A stretch of 64,000 nucleotides of DNA. It comes from Microbulbifer yueqingensis (GTDB lineage Bacteria; Pseudomonadota; Gammaproteobacteria; Pseudomonadales; Cellvibrionaceae). Both the position numbers and the translations under genes were made by a program. The stretch spans positions 124,001 through 188,000 of the forward strand of contig NZ_FNFH01000006.1 in assembly GCF_900100355.1 (NCBI RefSeq). Direction: 5' to 3'. Under the pieces are notes generated by a model. It was not told where the DNA came from. It made no database searches and worked only from the letters and a program-made list of their open reading frames with translations. This document shows, one piece after another, positions 47,833 to 57,402 of the stretch (position 1 is the stretch's first letter; each line of letters begins with the position of its first letter).

Positions 47833-47968
47833 TCTGGCTCCCCCTGATGGGCCCGATTGGTGGTCAACAATAGTACGGAGTCAGTGCTGTGAGGGCCAAT
47901 TCCGGGGTGGTCGGACGATATTGACAGCGTTATCAATCGCATTGCTGTCGGCAGTAACGGCGCGCTGT

Positions 47969-47977
47969 TGATATAAT
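47969..47977 (+). promoter_or_regulatory. Extended -10 promoter for pgk
   Basis: TGATATAAT matches the extended -10 consensus (TGnTATAAT) and lies 58 bp upstream of the pgk ATG. No good -35 element lies at the normal spacing, as is usual for extended -10 promoters. Confidence 0.7.
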
Positions 47978-48035
47978 CCGCGCCCACTTTGGGTACAGAA
48001 CGCAATATTTCACAACACAGCAGAGGGGATTGGCG

Positions 48036-49199
48036 ATGGCGGTCAAACTGATGACGGACCTGGACCTGGCGGACAAGCGTGTACTGATTCGCGAGGACCT
48101 GAACGTGCCGGTAAAGGGAGGCGAGGTGACCTCGGATGCCCGCATCCGCGCGGCGCTCCCCACCATCAAGGCCGCTGTCGACGCAGGGGCGAAAGTGCTG
48201 CTGATGTCCCACCTGGGCCGCCCCACCGAGGGCGAATACGCCGAGGAGTACTCCCTGGCGCCGGTGGCCGCGCACCTGGGCAAGCTGCTGGGCCGCGAAG
48301 TGCCGGTGATCCGCGACTGGCAGGACGGGGTCGAGCTGGCCGCGGGCGAGGTGGCGCTGCTGGAGAATGTGCGCTTCAACAAGGGCGAGAAGAAGGATGA
48401 TCCCGAGCTCGCGCAAGCCTATGCCGGCCTGTGTGACATCTTCGTGATGGACGCCTTCGGCACCGCTCACCGGGCCCAGGCCTCCACACATGGTGTGGCC
48501 AAATTCGCCCCGGTGGCCTGTGCCGGGCCGCTGCTGGCGGCGGAGCTGGACGCGCTGGAGAAGGCGCTGGCCGAGCCCGCGCGGCCGATGGTGGCGATCG
48601 TCGGTGGCTCCAAGGTGTCCACCAAGCTGACCGTACTGGAGACCCTGTCGGCGAAGGTGGACCAGCTGATCGTGGGCGGCGGTATCGCGAATACCTTCCT
48701 CGCTGCCGCCGGTAAGCCGGTGGGCAAGTCCCTGTGCGAGCACGAACTGACCGACACTGCCAGCGCGCTGATGGAGAAGTGCGAGATCCCCCTGCCGGTG
48801 GATGTGGTGACCGGCAAGGAGTTCAGTGAGACCGCCGCGGCCGAGACCAAGCCGGTGGATGAGGTCGAGGCCGACGACATGATTTTCGATATCGGCCCCG
48901 AATCCTCCGCGAAGCTTGCCGAGATCCTCAAGGACGCGAAGACCATTATCTGGAACGGTCCGGTGGGGGTGTTCGAGTTCGACCAGTTCGGCGGCGGCAC
49001 CGAGCACCTGTCGAAAGCCATCGCCGACAGCGATGCCTTCTCCATTGCCGGGGGTGGTGACACCCTGGCGGCGGTGGACAAATACGGTATCGCCGACAAG
49101 GTCTCCTACATTTCCACCGGCGGTGGTGCCTTCCTTGAATACGTCGAGGGCAAGACCCTGCCGGCGGTGGCCATGCTGGAGGAGCGCGCCGCCGAGTGA
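48036..49199 (+). CDS. pgk: Phosphoglycerate kinase
   Basis: The enzyme interconverts 1,3-bisphosphoglycerate and 3-phosphoglycerate with ADP/ATP. The 387-residue product has the N-terminal [56 protein letters not shown] and the C-terminal nucleotide motif [15 protein letters not shown]. The ATG at 48036 follows AGGGG; a TTG two codons earlier is also in frame. It is followed by fba as in E. coli, but epd lies 21 kb away. Confidence 0.97.
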   Translation: MAVKLMTDLDLADKRVLIREDLNVPVKGGEVTSDARIRAALPTIKAAVDAGAKVLLMSHLGRPTEGEYAEEYSLAPVAAHLGKLLGREVPVIRDWQDGVELAAGEVALLENVRFNKGEKKDDPELAQAYAGLCDIFVMDAFGTAHRAQASTHGVAKFAPVACAGPLLAAELDALEKALAEPARPMVAIVGGSKVSTKLTVLETLSAKVDQLIVGGGIANTFLAAAGKPVGKSLCEHELTDTASALMEKCEIPLPVDVVTGKEFSETAAAETKPVDEVEADDMIFDIGPESSAKLAEILKDAKTIIWNGPVGVFEFDQFGGGTEHLSKAIADSDAFSIAGGGDTLAAVDKYGIADKVSYISTGGGAFLEYVEGKTLPAVAMLEERAAE

Positions 49200-49293
49200 C
49201 GGCGCGCCGCTAGAGGCCGAGTTTTCCCAGGTCACCCCGGCGCAGATCGGGGGACCTATCTAGAGAGATGTCAAAAAACCAAAGGTAAATTCC

Positions 49294-50358
49294 ATGGCAT
49301 TGATTAGCTTGCGTCAACTGCTGGACCACGCCGCCGAGCACGGCTACGGGGTCCCGGCGTTCAACGTCAACAACCTGGAGCAGATGCGCGCGATCATGGA
49401 GGCGGCCAAAGAGACCGACTCCCCGGTGATCGTGCAGGCCTCTGCCGGTGCGCGCAAATATGCCGGCGCACCCTTCCTGCGCCACCTGATCCTGGCTGCG
49501 ATCGAGGAATTCCCGGGGATCCCGGTGGTGATGCACCAGGACCACGGCACCAGCCCGGCCGTCTGCCAGCGCTCCATCCAGCTGGGCTTCAGCTCGGTGA
49601 TGATGGACGGCTCCCTGCAGGAAGACGGCAAGACCCCGGCCTCTTATGAGTACAACGTCGACGTTACCCGGCGTGCGGTGGAAATGGCGCACGCCTGTGG
49701 CGTGTCCGTGGAGGGCGAGCTGGGCTGCCTGGGCTCACTGGAAACTGGCATGGCCGGCGAGGAAGACGGCGTTGGCGCCGAGGGCCAGCTGTCCCACGAC
49801 CAGCTGCTGACCGACCCGGAAGAGGCTGCGGACTTCGTGCAGAAGACCCAGGTGGACGCACTGGCGATCGCCTGCGGCACCAGCCACGGTGCCTACAAGT
49901 TTACCCGCCCGCCCACGGGCGACATCCTCGCCATCGATCGGATCAAGGAGATCCACGCGCGCATCCCGGACACGCACCTGGTGATGCACGGTTCCTCCTC
50001 GGTGCCGCAGGAGTGGCTGGCGGTGATCAACGAGTTCGGCGGTGAGATCCCCGAGACCTACGGTGTGCCGGTCGAGCAGATCTGCGAGGGCATCAAGCAC
50101 GGCGTGCGCAAGGTCAATATCGATACCGACCTGCGCCTGGCCTCCACCGGTGCCACCCGCCGCTTCCTGGCCGAGAACCCGTCCGAGTTCGATCCGCGCA
50201 AGTTCTACAAGGCAGCCCTGACCGCCATGAAGGACATCTGCGTGGCCCGCTACGAGGCGTTCGGCACCGCCGGCAATGCCAGCAAGATCCGCCCGCTGGG
50301 GCTGGAGGCCATGTACCAGCGCTACGAGGCCGGCGAACTGGAGCCGAAAATCAAGTAA
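49294..50358 (+). CDS. fba: Class II fructose-1,6-bisphosphate aldolase
   Basis: This zinc-dependent aldolase of glycolysis/gluconeogenesis has 354 residues. It has [13 protein letters not shown], the zinc motif [53 protein letters not shown] and [14 protein letters not shown]. This is the longer class IIA/CbbA-like type seen in pseudomonads. It follows pgk by 94 bp and ends at a strong terminator. Confidence 0.97.
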   Translation: MALISLRQLLDHAAEHGYGVPAFNVNNLEQMRAIMEAAKETDSPVIVQASAGARKYAGAPFLRHLILAAIEEFPGIPVVMHQDHGTSPAVCQRSIQLGFSSVMMDGSLQEDGKTPASYEYNVDVTRRAVEMAHACGVSVEGELGCLGSLETGMAGEEDGVGAEGQLSHDQLLTDPEEAADFVQKTQVDALAIACGTSHGAYKFTRPPTGDILAIDRIKEIHARIPDTHLVMHGSSSVPQEWLAVINEFGGEIPETYGVPVEQICEGIKHGVRKVNIDTDLRLASTGATRRFLAENPSEFDPRKFYKAALTAMKDICVARYEAFGTAGNASKIRPLGLEAMYQRYEAGELEPKIK

Positions 50359-50396
50359 CGAGCCGATAGCCGATTAATACAAACCGGTTAATACAG

Positions 50397-50431
50397 AAAA
50401 GGGGCGCCCCCTCAGGAGGCGCCCCTTTTTT
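50397..50431 (+). terminator. Intrinsic terminator after fba
   Basis: AAAAGGGGCGCC and GGCGCCCCTTTT form a long stem with a nine-base loop, followed by further Ts. It lies 39 bp after the fba stop. Confidence 0.93.
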
Positions 50432-50611
50432 GTTTCCGCTCCATGAGGTGGTAACAGCGGCTGCCCGTCGCGGTGGGGTGAAAGTGACTGATAGCGAGGG
50501 CCGGGCTGGCCCCTTGAGCCGCTCGCTTGCACGCGCCACGCCAACAGGGGCATTATCGTTGCTCGTAACCTCTCCGGGCCCCTGTGGCAGCGGCCTCAAA
50601 AAACAAGAAAC

Positions 50612-52417
50612 ATGGCGGAATCACTGATCGTGCTGGAGCCGCAGGCCGACAAGGGCCTGCAGCAACAGATTCGTGAAAAAATTATCCAGGGTATCCTTTC
50701 CGGCGGTATCCCGGCGGGCCACCGGATGCCTTCCTCGCGCCGGCTCGCCGGGCAACTGGGGGTTGCCCGCAACACCGTGGTATTGGCCTACCAGCAGCTG
50801 GTGGATGACGGCTTCCTGGTGACTCGCGAGCGCAGCGGGTTTTACGTCACCGATTCCGTGCAGTCCCATGGTGTTATCAGCCCCGGTGAATCCGGCACCG
50901 GTGTGGCGACCAGCGAGCCGGATCGTGCCTTCTGGCGGGAGCGGTGCAACCCTGTGCATGTCAGCCGCCGCGCCCTGCGCTCTCGTCCGGCCAACTGGCT
51001 GCAGTACCCCTTTCCGTTTATCAGTAATGAATACGACCCGCGCCTGTTCCCGGGGGCGGAGTGGCGGGAGTGCTCGCGGGATATATATGCCGGCCGCGAA
51101 GTCGCCCAGTGGGCGACGCTCGGCGCCAATGAGGATGACCGCCAGCTGGTGGAACAGATCTGCACCCGCTTGTTGCCGCGGCGCGGTATCTACGTCGATC
51201 CCGGGCAGGTGCTCGTGACCAGCGGTCTCGACCAGGCGTGCTACCTGCTGGGCGAGCTGTTTATGGGAACCGGCCGGCAGCTGGCGATGGTCAGGCCGGC
51301 CTGTGCCGGGACGGAGGAGATCTTCCTCGCTACCGGGGTCAACGTTAACGCCGTTACGCAGGACAGCGACGGCCCCGAGCTGGGGACGGGGCTCACTGAC
51401 AGTGACTGCTGGTACCTGCAGCCCAATGCCCACAACCCGACCGCGGTGACCACCAGCCTGGAACGTCGCCGCCAGTTGCTGCGCCTGGCCGGTGAACAGG
51501 GGGCGGTCATTATCGAGAATGATTGCGAGCACGACTTCTGCTATCACGGCAGCCCCCTGCCGCCATTGAAAAGCCTTGCCGGCGGTGAGTCGGTGATCTA
51601 CCTCTACCAGCTGCCCAGGGCGGTTGACCCGGGGATGCAACTCGCAGTTATGGTGGCGCCCAAGCCGGTGGTCCAGCGATTGCGGGCCCTGCGTCATACC
51701 CTGCGCGAGCGGGTGCCGGCGATCAACCAGCGCCTGCTGGCGAAATTCATCGCCGCCGGCCACCTGGATGCCGCTACCTTCCGCATCACTCGCCAGCTGC
51801 GGGAGCGCTGGGTGGCACTGGGCGAGGCGCTCATGCACCACCTGCCCAAACTACTGGTTCGCCGTGCCAGTTGCGGCACCGCCTGCTGGCTGGAGTTGCC
51901 GGACCGGGTCAGCGCCGAGCAGTTGCAGAAACAGGCTGAGCAGCAGGGGCTGCTGCTGGAGGTGGTGCGCGAATACAACGCGCTGAGGATCGGGTTTTCC
52001 GCCATCGAGGCGGACCGCATCGAGGCTGGGGTGAGTATCCTGGCAAGCCTGATCAACGGCGAGTTGTCGCAGGATGAGGAGACGCTGGCCACCACCGGGG
52101 GCCGCCGCCTCAATGCCGCAGACATCACCGCGGAGTTTCCGGGCACTGTCCTGCTCGGTACCAATGCACTTGGCGAGTCCTACCGTATCGAGGTGCTGGA
52201 GGACGGCACCCTGCAGGGGTATGCGCGCAACGACGTCGACGTGGACGAGACAGACACGGGGCACTGGTGGCTGCAGGGTGATATGTGGGTGCGGCAGTGG
52301 CGCAACTGGTCCTACGGCCGCCAGGCGGCCTTTTACGTGGTGCGCGACGCGCACCAGGTCAAGTGGTTCAACGAGGAGGGCCTGCTGATCGACACCGGGA
52401 TCGTCGCCCGGGAATAG
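50612..52417 (+). CDS. MocR-like GntR regulator with degenerate aminotransferase domain and extra C-terminal domain
   Basis: This 601-residue regulator has a GntR winged helix at about 15-80 (LQQQIREKIIQGILSGGIPA, SSRRLAGQLGVARNTVVLAY). An aminotransferase-fold domain follows to about 475 (PNAHNPTAV, IIENDCEHDFCYHG). Where MocR proteins carry the PLP lysine (xTFSKTLxPG) this one reads LYQLPRAVDPG, so R336 replaces the lysine. The usual EDDYDSEF is ENDCEHDF. A further 120 residues (RLNAADITAEFPGTVLLGTN, DGTLQGYARNDV, WWLQGDMWVRQWRNW) form a beta-rich module resembling small DUF995-type domains; MocR proteins normally end before it. It probably controls the transporter/hydrolase/receptor genes that follow. 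Confidence 0.85.
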   Translation: MAESLIVLEPQADKGLQQQIREKIIQGILSGGIPAGHRMPSSRRLAGQLGVARNTVVLAYQQLVDDGFLVTRERSGFYVTDSVQSHGVISPGESGTGVATSEPDRAFWRERCNPVHVSRRALRSRPANWLQYPFPFISNEYDPRLFPGAEWRECSRDIYAGREVAQWATLGANEDDRQLVEQICTRLLPRRGIYVDPGQVLVTSGLDQACYLLGELFMGTGRQLAMVRPACAGTEEIFLATGVNVNAVTQDSDGPELGTGLTDSDCWYLQPNAHNPTAVTTSLERRRQLLRLAGEQGAVIIENDCEHDFCYHGSPLPPLKSLAGGESVIYLYQLPRAVDPGMQLAVMVAPKPVVQRLRALRHTLRERVPAINQRLLAKFIAAGHLDAATFRITRQLRERWVALGEALMHHLPKLLVRRASCGTACWLELPDRVSAEQLQKQAEQQGLLLEVVREYNALRIGFSAIEADRIEAGVSILASLINGELSQDEETLATTGGRRLNAADITAEFPGTVLLGTNALGESYRIEVLEDGTLQGYARNDVDVDETDTGHWWLQGDMWVRQWRNWSYGRQAAFYVVRDAHQVKWFNEEGLLIDTGIVARE

Positions 52418-52461
52418 TCGGGCTCGCCACAGCGGGCAGCAAGGCTATCCGCGATGGGGTA

Positions 52462-53718
52462 TCAGGATTGAGCCCGGTCGAGCCGCGCTGCCGATGGCAG
52501 TGCAAGCATGCAAACCAGCAGCATGAAGCAGGCAATTCCCACCAGCTGGGTGTAGCTGCCGCCGCCGGAAATAAAGTATCCGGCCACCAGCGGGCCACAG
52601 GCCAGTCCCATCTTCGAGGCAAAACCGCCGAACGCCCCCATCTGGCCCGCGCTGTCGAACCTGGAGGCCATGGTCAGCAGGTAGGGCACACAGAATGCCC
52701 AGGTCATGCCGGTGGCAATGTTGGCGAGGATAAAGACCGGCCTGATATTGCTGAAGGCGAACATGGCCAGGCCCAACAGGGTGATCAGCAGGGCGATCCC
52801 GAGCGGGGCTGCCAGGGGGAAGCGCTGTCCCGTGTAAGCGGCGAGCGCCGCACCGCCGATGGCAATCAGGTTGGCCCAGAACAGGGTCTGGCTGATGAAG
52901 TCGAGCGGCAGGGCAAACGACTTGCCCAGGTCGAAGATAAAGGCGAACAGAGCCATGTTCGCGAACTGGAAGCAGAACAGCGCCCCCAGGGTGATCACCA
53001 TCGGGGTTAGGGAAGGCCGCTCCTGCGCAATCGCCTCACCTACTTCCGTATCCGTCGGCAGCAGGGTCTTCCCGGCTCCCCGCGGCAGGGGGTAATCTGC
53101 CACAAACGGGAGCATCGCCAGTGTCAGGGTGCTGAAGGTAACCAGTGCATAGAAGGGCACATAGGTCCCGTGCTGCTGGACCAGCCCCGGCAGCACCAGC
53201 AGGCCGATGGCGCCGCCCGTGTACTGCACCAGCAATACCATGCTGTAAGCGCGCCCGGCGATACCGCTGCGTGCGATGGCCGCAAAGCCGAGTCCCACAA
53301 GTGCCCCGCCCAGGATGCCGTGTGCCAGCCGCAGGGGCTTCAGCAGTTCTATATTGCCAAGGCTGATAGTCAGCAGGTCCATGCCGATAGAGGCCACGAG
53401 CAGGCAGGCGGCAGCCAGTTTCCAGCGGGGTATCCTGCGGACAAGGAGGGAAATACAGAAAGCGCCGATCACCGCGCCGACCGTGTTGGCAAAAGTGATT
53501 TCCCCGGCCTGTGCTGCGGAGAGCCCGGCACCGGCCATCAGCGAGTCCACGATCACGGGGAAAATATTCACATAATAGAGCCCCGCCGACGACAGGAAGG
53601 CCAGCAGCAAGCTGGCAACCCAGCCATCTTCCGCCGCCCGCGGGAATCCCCCGCCCAATAATCCGCTGGCAGCGGCAGGCCGCCCCGGTTCAGTGATGCT
53701 TTCTGCGTTGTGGCTCAT
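52462..53718 (-). CDS. MFS transporter
   Basis: This 418-residue inner-membrane protein has about 12 membrane segments, starting LLLAFLSSAGLYYVNIFPVI, with the cytoplasmic loop LLVRRIPRWKLAAACLL after the second helix. A longer cytoplasmic loop (PLPRGAGKTLLPTDTEVGEAI) separates the two halves. It is convergent with the MocR-like gene and divergent from the nitrilase-type hydrolase, so it likely moves that enzyme's substrate or product (inference). Confidence 0.9.
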   Translation of the reverse strand: MSHNAESITEPGRPAAASGLLGGGFPRAAEDGWVASLLLAFLSSAGLYYVNIFPVIVDSLMAGAGLSAAQAGEITFANTVGAVIGAFCISLLVRRIPRWKLAAACLLVASIGMDLLTISLGNIELLKPLRLAHGILGGALVGLGFAAIARSGIAGRAYSMVLLVQYTGGAIGLLVLPGLVQQHGTYVPFYALVTFSTLTLAMLPFVADYPLPRGAGKTLLPTDTEVGEAIAQERPSLTPMVITLGALFCFQFANMALFAFIFDLGKSFALPLDFISQTLFWANLIAIGGAALAAYTGQRFPLAAPLGIALLITLLGLAMFAFSNIRPVFILANIATGMTWAFCVPYLLTMASRFDSAGQMGAFGGFASKMGLACGPLVAGYFISGGGSYTQLVGIACFMLLVCMLALPSAARLDRAQS

Positions 53719-54013
53719 TGGTTCTCCCGGAACGGCTTTCGATCAGCATAACTTCTTTAGGACTTCCTGTGATGCGGGCGAGTCCGACGTTGCTGGCCCT
53801 AAGCTAACGCATAGCCACCGCACGAATAGTGCCAGTTGGGTCCGGGCGATGGGGCCAGCGGCAGAATTACGACCGTGCGGCCGGGCATTTTTCCGCCTGG
53901 CCTCATCGACAGCACGCATCTGGACCTATCGACCTCCCACCCAATTATCCAAGATACAGCCAGATCAAAGGCCCGGCCGAGCGGCGGGGCAACAAGCAGG
54001 AATCAATCTGGTG

Positions 54014-54862
54014 ATGAAGAACAGGACATTCGGGATAGCGGCGCTGCAGTTGCGACTGGACGAGGCAGACAACCTGGAGCTGCTGTTGCAACGCATCCAG
54101 AAAACCAAGCTGCGCTATCCATGGGTACAGATGATTGTGCTGAGCGAACTGGCGCTGCGCGGTGTGGGGGTGCAGCACGCCCGGGAGCTGCCTTCGCCGG
54201 AAGAGCAGGCCTTCTGTCGAAGTGCCCGCGAGCTCGGGATCTGGCTGGTGCCCGGCTCCATGTACGAAAAGTGCGGCAGCTCGGTGTTCAACACCACCCC
54301 GGTCATCAACCCGGACGGTGAAGTGGTGGGGCGCTATCGCAAGATCTACCCGTTCCTGCCCTATGAGCGGGGCGTTGCCAGCGGTGGCCAGTTCCTGGTT
54401 TTCGATGTTCCGGATGTAGGCCGCTTCGGGGTCTCCATCTGCTACGACATGTGGTTTCCGGAAACGACCCGGGCCCTGACCTGGCTGGGAGCGGAGGTCA
54501 TTATCCATCCCACCAAGACAGACACTATCGATCGCCGCGACGAGCTGGCGATTGTGCGCGCCAGTGCCGTCACCAACCAGTGCTACATCGTCGATGTGAA
54601 TTCGGCCGGGGCGCAGGGCGTGGGACGCTCGATCATCGTGGGGCCCGAGGGTGAGACAGTCCACGAGGCTTCGGTGGAGGAGGAGGTTATCCCGTTCGAG
54701 CTCGACCTGGAGAAAGTTACCCGTGTCCGCGAGCGCGGCATGAAAGGCCTCGGCCAGGTACTAAAGAGCTTCCGCGATACGCCAGTGCATTACCCCCAAT
54801 ACGATGAAAATGCGGTCTCTCCTGCCTATGCGCAATTGGGACCATTGAAGGTACCGGAGTAA
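54014..54862 (+). CDS. Carbon-nitrogen hydrolase (nitrilase superfamily)
   Basis: This 282-residue enzyme has the Glu-Lys-Cys triad of the nitrilase superfamily: E45 (VLSELALRG), K110 (YRKIYPFLPYERG) and C143 (SICYDMWFPE). It hydrolyses an amide, carbamoyl or nitrile bond; the substrate is unknown. The start is taken at the ATG at 54014. A GTG at 54011 is closer to the AGGA site, so the true start may be one codon earlier. It is followed by a TonB receptor at 92 bp and faces an MFS gene, a setting that suggests uptake and hydrolysis of a nitrogen compound. Confidence 0.88.
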   Translation: MKNRTFGIAALQLRLDEADNLELLLQRIQKTKLRYPWVQMIVLSELALRGVGVQHARELPSPEEQAFCRSARELGIWLVPGSMYEKCGSSVFNTTPVINPDGEVVGRYRKIYPFLPYERGVASGGQFLVFDVPDVGRFGVSICYDMWFPETTRALTWLGAEVIIHPTKTDTIDRRDELAIVRASAVTNQCYIVDVNSAGAQGVGRSIIVGPEGETVHEASVEEEVIPFELDLEKVTRVRERGMKGLGQVLKSFRDTPVHYPQYDENAVSPAYAQLGPLKVPE

Positions 54863-54954
54863 CGGCCGGGAGCAACCCGGGTCATTTTATTTCAAGGCAA
54901 CGACACCAAACGGCGCAGTCAGGCCGATACAATAGAGAAAATATCGAGGGAATC

Positions 54955-57333
54955 ATGAAAAACCAAGCTAAAAGGAGTTTCAGCAAGCATCACCTGGCCC
55001 TGGCCATCACCGCGGTATCGGCTGGCTATGCCCTGTCAGTGAGCCAGGCTGTTAACGCGCAGGCCGACGACGCGATAGAGGAAGTCATCGTCACCGCGAC
55101 TGCCCGTGAAACCAGTGTGCAGGATGTTCCCTACAACATCTCTGCGGTCTCCGGCGATGATATCAGTGCGGCGCAGATTACCGACCAGGCAGAGCTGATG
55201 CGGAACGTGCCCGGAGTTGCGGTGGTTGACCGTGGCAGCCGGAATTCCGGTGTGATCAACGGCATTATGATTCGCGGCCTCAATGTAGACAGCGCCGCGC
55301 TGGGCGATTATTCCGTTGCCGCAGCCCCGACTGTCTCAACTTATGTAAACAGCACCCCGGTATACGCCAACTTCATCCTGAAGGACCTGGAACGGGTGGA
55401 AATCCTGCGTGGGCCCCAGGGCACGCTGTACGGTTCCGGCTCTCTTGGCGGAACTGTCAGGTATATTACCCGCAGTCCCGATACCGAAGGCAATTCCGTG
55501 GATTTCAGTTCCGGTGTCTCCAGTACGACCGGCTCCGATGGCCTGAATTACAGTGCCGATTCGGTCGTTAACCTCGCCCTGTCCGATACCCTTGCCATCC
55601 GCGCCGCCGCCGGGCTCGTCGACAATGCGGGCGTGGTGGACTACGTGAATGTTTACCGGCTCGACAACAGTGGAATCCCGGTCGCACCCGAGGGGGTCCT
55701 GTCACCGGAAGCGGAGTACCGGACTGTCGAGGATGCGGATACCGTGGAAATCACCTATGCCAGGTTCGCGGCGCTCTGGCAGCCCACGGATGACTTCGAG
55801 GTGCTCTTCACCCACATGACCCAGGAAGACGAGATCGGCGGGCGGCGCCAGCAGACCGAGGGCCTGGATGGCTGGGGCAATGCCTACGACGATTACGAAA
55901 ACGGGTCGATCCAGCTGGAACCGTCCAGCCGGGAAGCCTCGCTGAACAGCCTGGAGGCGGAAATAGACCTGGGTTTTGCCACGCTGACCTCCTCCAGCTC
56001 CGATTACGATCACAGCGGCGATTCGGTTTCAGAGAACACCGGCTTCTATGCCCAGAATGGCTGGATCGGTGCTTTCTATTACAACTACAACCGCCCCATG
56101 GCCTCCGCCGTGCGCCAGTATGAAGACTCGGCGTTTATCCAGGAACTGAGGCTGGTTTCCAACGGTACCGATAGCCTCGACTGGATCCTGGGTGCTTTCT
56201 ATATCGACCAGGACACGGCGGGAGCCCAGCAGAGCTACCTGCGCGGTTACCAGCAGTGGGCCGATGCCGCCTGGGGCGCAGGTATCGTTGCCAGCGACCA
56301 GGACTGGGATTATGCGCGCGACGACAATTTCACCGAAACAGCATTCTACGGTGAACTGACCTGGCACCTGGACGCCCTGCACCTGACACTCGGTGCGCGC
56401 CAGTTCAGTAATGAGTATGAATCTGCGGTTTACATGGATTTCCCCGCTTATGGCTCGGGGGCAATTTTCCCGGTGCTTAACGACAGCCGCGTTACCGAGG
56501 ATGATGGTCTCCTGTTCAAGGCGAACGCCGCCTACGATATTTCCGCAGACATGATGGCCTACGCCACTATCTCCGAGGGTTACCGCCGGGGGGGATCGAA
56601 CGCAGCCCCCACCAGTGGTTTCTTCGGTGAAGATCCCTCCTGGGCTGAGTACGAGGCAGATACCGTGGTCAACTATGAGGCCGGTATCAAGGGCAGCGTT
56701 GGCTCTATGACCTACACCGCTGCCGCCTTTGCGGTGGAGTGGGACAACGTGCAGGTAAATACGGCCACGCCCTACTGGGGATTCTTCGCGGTCACCAATG
56801 GAGAGGCGGCGAGCACCTCGGGTATCGAGCTTGAGCTGAGTGGCGACCTGAGCCAGGACCTCGGCTACAGCCTCGGCTATGCCTATGTCAACGCCGAACT
56901 GGATTCAGATCTCACCGCGCCCGGTCGCTCCGCGCCGCTTGCCAGTGCCGGGACGCGCCTGCCGGGAACGCCCGAAAATACCCTGACGGCAGCGCTGGAC
57001 TACCGCGCGCCGCTCGGCAATGGCGGGCTGGAAATGATCGGCCGCATGGCGGCTTACTACCAGTCATCGACCATGAATGCCGCCAGCGACAGCCAGACCT
57101 ACGCCGCTGAACTGGATGGCTTCTCGCTGCTCGATGGGCACATCGGGGTGGCCGGTGAATGGTGGACGGCAACGCTGTTTGCCAAGAACCTGACCAATGA
57201 GGAAGGCACCACCGGGCTGTTCAAGGAAGAATACATGGGAACCGATCCCTCGCAGCAGTATTACGGCAACGGGGCCAAGAGCTTCCTGGTTCAGCCGAGA
57301 ACCATTGGCGCGAACCTAAAATTGAGCTTCTGA
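54955..57333 (+). CDS. TonB-dependent outer-membrane receptor
   Basis: This 792-residue receptor has a signal peptide (to about NAQA) and a TonB-box-like start of the plug (AIEEVIVTATARETSVQDVP). The plug core is LERVEILRGPQGTLYGSGSL GGTVRYITR, and a beta barrel ends TIGANLKLSF. A GAGG site precedes the ATG. It lies directly downstream of the nitrilase-type gene and is followed by a terminator, so it may import that enzyme's substrate precursor across the outer membrane (inference). Confidence 0.93.
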   Translation: MKNQAKRSFSKHHLALAITAVSAGYALSVSQAVNAQADDAIEEVIVTATARETSVQDVPYNISAVSGDDISAAQITDQAELMRNVPGVAVVDRGSRNSGVINGIMIRGLNVDSAALGDYSVAAAPTVSTYVNSTPVYANFILKDLERVEILRGPQGTLYGSGSLGGTVRYITRSPDTEGNSVDFSSGVSSTTGSDGLNYSADSVVNLALSDTLAIRAAAGLVDNAGVVDYVNVYRLDNSGIPVAPEGVLSPEAEYRTVEDADTVEITYARFAALWQPTDDFEVLFTHMTQEDEIGGRRQQTEGLDGWGNAYDDYENGSIQLEPSSREASLNSLEAEIDLGFATLTSSSSDYDHSGDSVSENTGFYAQNGWIGAFYYNYNRPMASAVRQYEDSAFIQELRLVSNGTDSLDWILGAFYIDQDTAGAQQSYLRGYQQWADAAWGAGIVASDQDWDYARDDNFTETAFYGELTWHLDALHLTLGARQFSNEYESAVYMDFPAYGSGAIFPVLNDSRVTEDDGLLFKANAAYDISADMMAYATISEGYRRGGSNAAPTSGFFGEDPSWAEYEADTVVNYEAGIKGSVGSMTYTAAAFAVEWDNVQVNTATPYWGFFAVTNGEAASTSGIELELSGDLSQDLGYSLGYAYVNAELDSDLTAPGRSAPLASAGTRLPGTPENTLTAALDYRAPLGNGGLEMIGRMAAYYQSSTMNAASDSQTYAAELDGFSLLDGHIGVAGEWWTATLFAKNLTNEEGTTGLFKEEYMGTDPSQQYYGNGAKSFLVQPRTIGANLKLSF

Positions 57334-57356
57334 TTTCTTCCTTGAATGGGTACATT

Positions 57357-57379
57357 GGGGCGCATTGCGCCCCTTTTTT
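57357..57379 (+). terminator. Intrinsic terminator after the TonB receptor
   Basis: GGGGCGC / GCGCCCC with a three-base loop is followed by TTTTTTATCTTT. It lies 23 bp after the receptor stop. Confidence 0.92.
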
Positions 57380-57402
57380 ATCTTTGCAAAGCGAACAGAC
57401 AA

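Noticed and set aside
47811-49235. 474-codon minus-strand frame over pgk
   Set aside because: It is a shadow of pgk, rich in His/Gln/Gly/Leu with no recognisable fold.
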